In this document: one piece after another, positions 1 to 4,604 of the stretch
Position numbering within the stretch: the stretch's first letter is position 1
Layout of the letters: every line of letters starts with the position of its first letter
Source of the DNA: Desulfitobacterium sp.
Lineage (GTDB): Bacteria; Bacillota; Desulfitobacteriia; Desulfitobacteriales; Desulfitobacteriaceae
Reading direction: 5' to 3'
NCBI GenBank assembly: GCA_012799495.1
Contig: JAAZLD010000268.1
Span: 1 to 6,697, forward strand
DNA length: 6,697 nt
Position numbers and translations under genes: made by a program
Notes under the pieces: generated by a model
What the model was told of the DNA's origin: nothing
What the model saw: only the letters and a program-made list of their open reading frames with translations
The model's database searches: none

Positions 1-953
1 ATTTCTCCGGTATTCAATTTATGGAGAAGGACTTTGTTAAAAATATGCAAGAGATCTTAGAAGAATTTGGGCTGGATCCTAGCTTCCTCATCATTGAAAT
101 AACGGAAACTAACTGGATTGATAATACTGACAAAGTAAAGGAGGATATTCAAAAACTCCGCTCCTTAGGGGTATGTGTAGCTTTAGATGATTTCGGAGCT
201 AGTTTTTCCTCCTTATCCCGGTTAGCTTCCTTTGATATCGATATGCTAAAAATCGAAAAATGTTTTATTGGGGATCTTACTGAGGATGAATCCTGTGAAG
301 TTATTACCAAGCATATTATCAATCTGGCTCATGATCTTAATATAAAATTAGTTGCTGAAGGGATCGAAAAGTGGGAACAATTAACAACTTTGCAAGAGTA
401 CAATTGCTATGCTGGCCAAGGCTATATTTATTCTAAACCTTTGCCTGTAGAGGAAATTGAGAAAATTTTAGCCCAAGGAAAGTGTTATCCTAAAGTGGTT
501 GGTGACATAGGGACTCCTCGGGTGGAGAAACGTAAGTTCTTTAGAATAAACTTTATTGAATTATTAGAGGCGGATATGACTATTAAAGAAATCAAAGGGA
601 AAAGGGTCAATATTGGTAATTCCAAAGTCTTAATTAAGAATATGGGCCCTGGAGGATTATGTTATCTATCTAATATTCGCCTTCCTCTTGATAAAGGGAT
701 TTTTTTACAATTTACTACCCAATTGTTAGGAGAAGATATTAAGCTCTATGGAACTTTAGTTTGGAAAGATGAACTAGGCCCTAATTTATATGAATATGGA
801 GTGGAGTTTGTTATAGATGAAAAGGATAGAGCAGACTTAATTATGATTTTAAATCAGGTTCAAATTAAATTAAGAAATCGGATGCTCTTAGATGATGGGA
901 ATTTTACAGCCCTTTCACCGGAAGCTTATTTTAGAATGCTCAAGGCTAATTAA
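1..953 (+). CDS. EAL-PilZ cyclic-di-GMP protein, 3' part (5' end outside window)
   Basis: This is the C-terminal part of a c-di-GMP signalling protein. The frame is open to the left edge, and codons 3-20 read FSGIQF, matching the conserved N-x-S segment of EAL domains. The split codon before them ends in AT, compatible with the expected Asn (AAT). The ATG at 21 is therefore internal. EAL landmarks are EITE (96-107), DDFG (186-197), LKIE (246-257), AEGIE (354-368) and QGY (417-425); the EAL tripeptide itself lies upstream. Two sites differ from active phosphodiesterases: DDFG is followed by AS rather than TG, and the usual KID reads KIE. A PilZ domain follows from about 525, with RKFFR (531-545) fitting RxxxR and NMGPGG (639-656) fitting the D/N-x-S-x-x-G motif except for Gly in place of Ser. 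PilZ binding of c-di-GMP is likely; hydrolysis is uncertain. A GGDEF or sensor domain upstream is common in the family but cannot be seen. The protein looks cytoplasmic in the visible part. No terminator follows. Confidence 0.9.
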   Translation, partial: FSGIQFMEKDFVKNMQEILEEFGLDPSFLIIEITETNWIDNTDKVKEDIQKLRSLGVCVALDDFGASFSSLSRLASFDIDMLKIEKCFIGDLTEDESCEVITKHIINLAHDLNIKLVAEGIEKWEQLTTLQEYNCYAGQGYIYSKPLPVEEIEKILAQGKCYPKVVGDIGTPRVEKRKFFRINFIELLEADMTIKEIKGKRVNIGNSKVLIKNMGPGGLCYLSNIRLPLDKGIFLQFTTQLLGEDIKLYGTLVWKDELGPNLYEYGVEFVIDEKDRADLIMILNQVQIKLRNRMLLDDGNFTALSPEAYFRMLKAN

Positions 954-1011
954 AAGGAAAAGCATTATTTTAAGAAATGGAAATCACAACCAATTTATTT
1001 ACGAAGTTATC

Positions 1012-1040
1012 TTGAAATTTAGAAAAATTTGTTGAATAAT
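1012..1040 (+). promoter_or_regulatory. Sigma-A-type promoter for the chemotaxis receptor gene
   Basis: TTGAAA (1012-1017) and AATAAT (1035-1040) each match the housekeeping consensus at five of six positions and are separated by exactly 17 bp. The region is AT-rich and no terminator lies between it and the receptor gene. Transcription would begin near 1047, giving a leader of about 90 nt before the TTG start. No sigma-28-like motility promoter was recognised. Confidence 0.55.
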
Positions 1041-1072
1041 GTATGTAGCCTGTAATCCTTTGTTTACATACA
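1040..1072. repeat. 8-bp inverted repeat at the predicted transcription start
   Basis: TGTATGTA (1040-1047) and TACATACA (1065-1072) are perfect inverted copies separated by 17 bp. The left arm overlaps the last base of the -10 box and the predicted start site. It could be an operator for a dimeric regulator. An RNA hairpin is less likely, because the left arm would be only partly transcribed. An 8-bp AT-rich repeat may also be chance. Confidence 0.3.
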
Positions 1073-1123
1073 AATTGACCTGGAAAAGGTGGCTAGAGTT
1101 TTTATTTCAAAGGGGAGCAGAAG

Positions 1124-1130
1124 AAAGGAG
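1124..1130 (+). promoter_or_regulatory. Ribosome binding site that fixes the TTG start at 1139
   Basis: AAAGGAG (1124-1130) lies 8 nt before TTG at 1139. The first residues after this start (MKSIKARLIIAF) give the expected short basic N-terminus and first membrane helix of a chemotaxis receptor, so the non-ATG start is well supported. Confidence 0.75.
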
Positions 1131-1138
1131 AGGGAAAA

Positions 1139-2902
1139 TTGAAAAGCATTAAGGCGCGATTGATCATTGCTTTTATTTTAACATCAACCTTAATGTCCCT
1201 GGTTGTTGGTGGTTATAGTATTTATAGCCAAATGAATAAAGCAAAAGAAAATTTAGAAACATATAGAGAGACTCTTTTTGCTGAATATGACCAGGGCATT
1301 AAGACCAATGTTGAGATCGCTATTAGTTTAATCGAAAAGATTTATAATCAGCAGCAAGCAGGTATTTTGACGGAGGAAGAAGCTAAAGAACAGGCAGCTG
1401 ATCTGATTAGGGATCTCCGTTTTGATGGAGACAATTATTACTGGGTAGATACCACTGAAGGGATCAATGTGGTTCTCCTAGGAAGGGACACAGAAGGGAA
1501 AAGCCGCTTAGATGATGCAGACCCTAATGGTGTTCAATTTATTCGTGAATTTATTAAGAATGCCCAAGAAGGTGGGGGCTATACTGATTATGACTTTGCA
1601 AAACCAAATGAAACTGAGCCCACACCTAAAAGAGGGTATACTCAACTTTTCGAGCCCTATGGCTGGGTAGTAGGGACAGGAAACTGGGTAGATGATATAG
1701 AAAAAGAAGTGGCACTAAGTGCTGAAGAATTTAATAGTCAAATGCTCAGAGATGTTAACTCTATTATCATAGCTATGATAGTAGGTGCTCTGGTTGTGGC
1801 TGTGACCGCCTATTTGTTCAGTCAAAATATCGCTAGAAATCTCCGGCAAGTTGCCCAAGGGGCTAAGGAGATTGCCCAGGGTAACTTGGCTATCGAAAAA
1901 CTCCAGGTCAATTCCCGAGATGAAATAGGTCAATTGGCTAATGATTTTAACTTGATGACGGAAAATCTAATCCAGCTTGTTAAGCAGGTTACGCAAACTG
2001 CGGAACAGGTAGCCTCATCTTCAGAGGAATTATCCGCTGGAGCAGAGCAATCTGCCCAAGCTACTAATGAGGTAGCTGCAGCTATTACAGATGTGGCCCA
2101 AGGGACAGAGAATCAGCTGAATGCAGTGAATGATGTTGCGGCAGTAGTAGAAGAAATGGCTGCCGGTATGGAGCAAGTTCTCAGTCATACTGAACACGTT
2201 GCTCACACTGCGGAGGATTCTGTCCAATTAGCCAATAAGGGTCAAGAATCCATTCAATCAACTATCCAGCAGATGGATAATATCCAAAAGGCAGTGAATC
2301 ATAGTGCCTCCTTAGTAGAGCAATTGGGAGCTCGTTCCCAGGAAATCGGTCAGATTGTGGAAGCTATCTCTGGAATCGCCGATCAAACTAATTTATTAGC
2401 CCTCAATGCAGCAATTGAAGCAGCTAGGGCTGGAGAACAAGGGCGTGGGTTTGCCGTAGTGGCAGAAGAAGTTCGCAAGTTAGCAGAACAATCTCAGTTG
2501 GCAGCGAGACAGATTGCTGACCTTATTGCTGCTATTCAAGAAGATACCAGCGAAACTGTCAAGGCCATGAACAACGGAACCCAAGAGGTGGAAACAGGAA
2601 CTAAAGTGGTTACGGAAGCAGGAAACGCCTTTGGGGAGATCGCCCGACATATTCAGGAAGTAAATGAGATGATCCATGGAATTTCTCAAGAACTTGAACA
2701 GATTTCCTCAGGGAATGAGCAAATTGTCAATTCTATTCAAAAAGTAGAGGAAACCAGTCAGGCTATTGCCTATCAAGCTCAAAATGTTTCTGCCTCCACG
2801 GAAGAACAGTCAGCATCTGCAGAAGAGATTGCCTCCTCTAGCCAGGTGTTAGCTCAAATGACTGAGGATTTACAAGAAGTTATTCATAAATTCAAGGTCT
2901 AG
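1139..2902 (+). CDS. Methyl-accepting chemotaxis protein with single-Cache sensor
   Basis: This is a complete 587-residue chemoreceptor that detects an outside signal and controls CheA through CheW. Membrane helix 1 spans about residues 7-29. An extracellular sCache_2-type domain occupies about 30-206, recognised by FDGDNYYWV (95-103), DPNG (128-131) and PYGWVVGTGNWVDD (173-186). Helix 2 spans about 207-228 and a HAMP linker about 228-281. The cytoplasmic coiled-coil signalling domain runs from about 285 to 587. Its highly conserved hairpin tip lies at about 411-449 and contains DQTNLLALNAAIEAARAG. Likely adaptation segments, rich in Glu, Gln, Ala and Ser, lie near 293-306 and 555-568. No CheR-tethering pentapeptide is present at the C-terminus (HKFKV). 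Domains of this Cache type often bind small carboxylates, but the ligand cannot be read from the sequence. The gene starts with TTG, has its own promoter and ends before a strong terminator, so it is probably monocistronic. No other che genes are in the window. Confidence 0.96.
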   Translation: MKSIKARLIIAFILTSTLMSLVVGGYSIYSQMNKAKENLETYRETLFAEYDQGIKTNVEIAISLIEKIYNQQQAGILTEEEAKEQAADLIRDLRFDGDNYYWVDTTEGINVVLLGRDTEGKSRLDDADPNGVQFIREFIKNAQEGGGYTDYDFAKPNETEPTPKRGYTQLFEPYGWVVGTGNWVDDIEKEVALSAEEFNSQMLRDVNSIIIAMIVGALVVAVTAYLFSQNIARNLRQVAQGAKEIAQGNLAIEKLQVNSRDEIGQLANDFNLMTENLIQLVKQVTQTAEQVASSSEELSAGAEQSAQATNEVAAAITDVAQGTENQLNAVNDVAAVVEEMAAGMEQVLSHTEHVAHTAEDSVQLANKGQESIQSTIQQMDNIQKAVNHSASLVEQLGARSQEIGQIVEAISGIADQTNLLALNAAIEAARAGEQGRGFAVVAEEVRKLAEQSQLAARQIADLIAAIQEDTSETVKAMNNGTQEVETGTKVVTEAGNAFGEIARHIQEVNEMIHGISQELEQISSGNEQIVNSIQKVEETSQAIAYQAQNVSASTEEQSASAEEIASSSQVLAQMTEDLQEVIHKFKV

Positions 2903-3000
2903 AATTTAAGTGTGAAAAGCTAGGTAGCATTGCAAATATAATCTCAGAATTTTGTAGAAGACGCATTATACATTGATGCTGAAAATTGAACAAATTAAAT

Positions 3001-3031
3001 GGGAACCTCCATTATGGTGGTTCCCTTTTTT
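3001..3031 (+). terminator. Rho-independent terminator of the chemotaxis receptor gene
   Basis: GGGAACC (3001-3007) pairs with GGTTCCC (3019-3025). After a single T-T mismatch, CCA (3009-3011) pairs with TGG (3015-3017) around a 3-nt loop. A run of six T (3026-3031) follows directly. The stem starts 98 bp after the receptor stop codon. The opposite strand has no comparable T-run after the stem, so it should act mainly on + strand transcripts. Confidence 0.9.
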
Positions 3032-3106
3032 AGTTGGTTAGATCTATATATCGATTGACAACAATAGGGTGAAAAAAGAGGAATAGAGATTCGGCGAAGG
3101 AATAGT

Positions 3107-3125
3107 AAATGGTATACAACCATTT
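3107..3125. repeat. 7-bp inverted repeat with 5-bp spacer
   Basis: AAATGGT (3107-3113) and ACCATTT (3119-3125) are perfect inverted copies around ATACA. The size and spacing suit an operator for a small dimeric repressor, or a short hairpin. It also covers the ATG of the doubtful 40-codon frame. Its function is unknown. Confidence 0.3.
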
Positions 3126-3201
3126 GGGAAATATTAAACCTAATGGATGCAAGGATAATTACAGTAAGTATGAGAGTTCTACGATGTTACTTATGAAGAT
3201 G

Positions 3202-3229
3202 AGGTCTTTAAGCTACTACTTAAAAGCCT
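3202..3229 (+). repeat. Hairpin in the amidohydrolase leader
   Basis: Bases 3202-3212 pair with 3219-3229 as an 11-position stem with one C-A mismatch, one G-T wobble and a 6-nt loop. A competing pairing exists between AGGTCT (3202-3207) and AGACCT (3230-3235). No T-run follows, so it is not an intrinsic terminator. It could influence leader RNA folding 42 nt or more ahead of the ribosome binding site, but this is inference. Confidence 0.35.
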
Positions 3230-3270
3230 AGACCTGAGTATCAAGTATAACGTAAATAAAAGTTATAGCT

Positions 3271-3278
3271 AAAGGAGG
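3271..3278 (+). promoter_or_regulatory. Ribosome binding site of the amidohydrolase
   Basis: AAAGGAGG (3271-3278) lies 10 nt before ATG at 3289. A nearer ATG at 3282 is in another frame and stops after 13 codons, so 3289 is the start. Confidence 0.7.
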
Positions 3279-3288
3279 GTAATGGAAT

Positions 3289-4461
3289 ATGTCCAGTATC
3301 TTAGAGAAGGTAAAGGGAATTGAAGATTATATAATTAGTCTGCGAAGAGAATTCCATGAAACCCCTGAGCTTAGCGGTCAGGAGTTTAAGACCCAAGAAC
3401 GTATCATGAGGGAACTAGACAAGCTGGGGATTCCCTATCTGAAAGCAGGGAACACTTCCTTAATCGCCACTTTAAAAGGTGGGAAAGAGGGGAAAACCAT
3501 TGTCTTACGTGGGGATATAGATGCTCTTCCAATTAAGGAAGAGACGGATACTCCTTTTAAATCAAAAGTCCCCGGGGTAATGCATGCCTGTGGCCATGAC
3601 GCCCATACAGCCATGGTGTTAGGAGCGGCCAAAATCCTCTCAGAAATGAAGGAGGAAATTCCTGGGGAAGTAAGGTTTTTCTTTCAAGAAGGAGAAGAGA
3701 CATTTACCGGAGCGAAAAAGGTCATCGAGGCGAGAGGAATGGAAGGGGTAGATGCCTGCTTCGGTCTTCATGGGATGCCAGAATTAGAGACGGGCTATGT
3801 GAATATTGAGCCAGGGTACAGAATGGCAGGCTGCGATACTATTTATATTAAGTTTGAAGGAGTATCAGGTCATGGCTCTGTACCCCATTTAGCCAAGGAT
3901 ACCATCCACCCTGCTTGTGTTTTTGTAACGGATCTCCAAGGAATTCTGAATAAAAAGATCAATGCCCAAGAGCCAATCGTTCTTTCCGTAGGAAAATTCC
4001 ACGGTGGTACGAAAGCCAATGTAGTAGCTAAATATACAGATCTGGACATTACCATGCGGTATTTCAACCCTGAAGTTAGGAAAATCGCCCATGAAGCCAT
4101 CAAAAAGTATGCACAGGCCATCGCCCAGGCTTATGAGATTAAAGTAGAAGTTATTATCGAAGAAAGCGCTTTAAGTCTTTACAATGATGATGAACTAGCG
4201 GCTATTGCAGCTGAAAGTTGTACCAAGGTTTTTGGAGAAGGAAAAAATCTCAGTTTACCTAAGTACATGGGGTCCGAGGATATGCCCTATTACTTCCAAT
4301 ATGCTCCAGGAGTGTACGCTTTTTTAGGATACAAAAATGAAGAGAAGGAAGCTATTTACTTCCCCCACCATGAAAGATTCAAGATTGATGAAGATTACCT
4401 AAAATACGGGACAGCCTTACATATTCAGTTTGCTCTAGACTTTTTGTCTAGCAAGTCCTAA
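3289..4461 (+). CDS. M20-family metal-dependent amidohydrolase
   Basis: This complete 390-residue cytoplasmic enzyme belongs to the M20 (M20D-like) amidohydrolases, which hydrolyse N-acyl or amino-acid amide bonds using a two-metal centre. Visible motifs are RREFHETPELSG (19-30), RGDIDALP (74-81), HACGHDAHTA (99-108), QEGEE (133-137), GLHGMP (159-164), SGHGSVPH (193-200), MGSEDMPYYF (327-336) and PHHERF (359-364). Expected metal ligands are Cys101, His103, Glu137, His161 and a histidine at 360 or 361, with Glu136 as the likely general base. All are present. The inserted dimerisation domain spans about 182-290. The family's common QPAEE appears here as QEGEE, which keeps both glutamates. There is no signal peptide. 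Candidate roles include hippurate or N-acyl-amino-acid hydrolysis, or N-acetyl-diaminopimelate deacetylation. No dap or peptide-uptake neighbour helps to choose, so the substrate is left open. Length is normal for the family. No terminator is evident downstream. Confidence 0.95.
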   Translation: MSSILEKVKGIEDYIISLRREFHETPELSGQEFKTQERIMRELDKLGIPYLKAGNTSLIATLKGGKEGKTIVLRGDIDALPIKEETDTPFKSKVPGVMHACGHDAHTAMVLGAAKILSEMKEEIPGEVRFFFQEGEETFTGAKKVIEARGMEGVDACFGLHGMPELETGYVNIEPGYRMAGCDTIYIKFEGVSGHGSVPHLAKDTIHPACVFVTDLQGILNKKINAQEPIVLSVGKFHGGTKANVVAKYTDLDITMRYFNPEVRKIAHEAIKKYAQAIAQAYEIKVEVIIEESALSLYNDDELAAIAAESCTKVFGEGKNLSLPKYMGSEDMPYYFQYAPGVYAFLGYKNEEKEAIYFPHHERFKIDEDYLKYGTALHIQFALDFLSSKS

Positions 4462-4525
4462 TTTGATGTTTGTATCTCTTTTGGAGTACTATGCCGTTCT
4501 TCTAAATTGTTCCTGATTTGAGGAT

Positions 4526-4555
4526 TTGAATTCTCATAGCTGAGCACACTATAGC
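4526..4555 (+). promoter_or_regulatory. Possible promoter of the ABC transporter gene
   Basis: TTGAAT (4526-4531) and TATAGC (4550-4555), spaced 18 bp, each match the consensus at four of six positions. Transcription would start near 4562, about 30 nt before the GTG start. RNA from this promoter would lack the 5' arm of the start-codon hairpin. The match is weak, and no better candidate was seen in this gap. Confidence 0.3.
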
Positions 4556-4604
4556 TGGGTAGATTTGTGTAACCACCAAGGAGGAATTTAGTGTGCTTCA
4601 GCTA
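4537..4604 (+). promoter_or_regulatory. Inverted repeat whose 3' arm contains the ABC gene start codon
   Basis: Bases 4537-4551 (TAGCTGAGCACACTA) are complementary to 4589-4604 over 15 base pairs, with one bulged T at 4598. The 37-nt loop (4552-4588) holds the AAGGAGG ribosome binding site, and the GTG start (4593-4595) pairs with CAC at 4545-4547. In a transcript that includes both arms, the start codon would be buried in the stem. As DNA, it could also be an operator with two distant half sites. Confidence 0.55.
4578..4584 (+). promoter_or_regulatory. Ribosome binding site that fixes the GTG start at 4593
   Basis: AAGGAGG (4578-4584) lies 8 nt before GTG at 4593. In the same frame a TAG stands at 4560-4562, and 4593 is the first possible start codon after it. 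The overlapping GTG at 4591 runs into TAG at 4603. Confidence 0.8.

Larger units (their letters stand above)
3032..3288 (+). other. Long gene-free leader of the amidohydrolase gene
   Basis: These 257 bp between the terminator and the amidohydrolase start contain no recognisable protein family. They hold a perfect TTGACA (3055-3060) without a proper -10 box at 16-18 bp, two inverted repeats listed separately, and two short overlapping reading frames. One frame starts at ATG 3109 and ends at 3231 (40 codons, MVYNHLGNIK...), with AAGGA 7 nt upstream. The other is open from 3174 to 3272 (ends ...NVNKSYS). Neither is recognised. The stretch may be a regulated leader or a decayed gene remnant; the promoter of the downstream gene was not located. 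Confidence 0.35.

Noticed and set aside
21..23. ATG as the start of the EAL-PilZ gene
   Set aside because: The frame is open to the left edge, the codons before it encode the conserved FSGIQF segment of EAL domains, and there is no ribosome binding site in front.
1041..1138. c-di-GMP riboswitch in the chemoreceptor leader
   Set aside because: It was considered because of the c-di-GMP gene upstream, but the conserved core and paired helices of known c-di-GMP riboswitch classes were not recognisable here.
1715..2689. Several reverse-strand open frames opposite the chemoreceptor gene, with similar ones opposite the amidohydrolase and ABC genes
   Set aside because: They are short, have no recognisable domain and lie antisense to well-supported genes, as expected for shadow frames.
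3055..3090. TTGACA at 3055-3060 as the amidohydrolase promoter
   Set aside because: The -35 box is perfect, but no acceptable -10 hexamer lies 16-18 bp downstream; the nearest (GAATAG at 3081) is 20 bp away and poor.
3282..3284. ATG as an alternative amidohydrolase start
   Set aside because: It is out of frame with the enzyme and reaches a stop after 13 codons.
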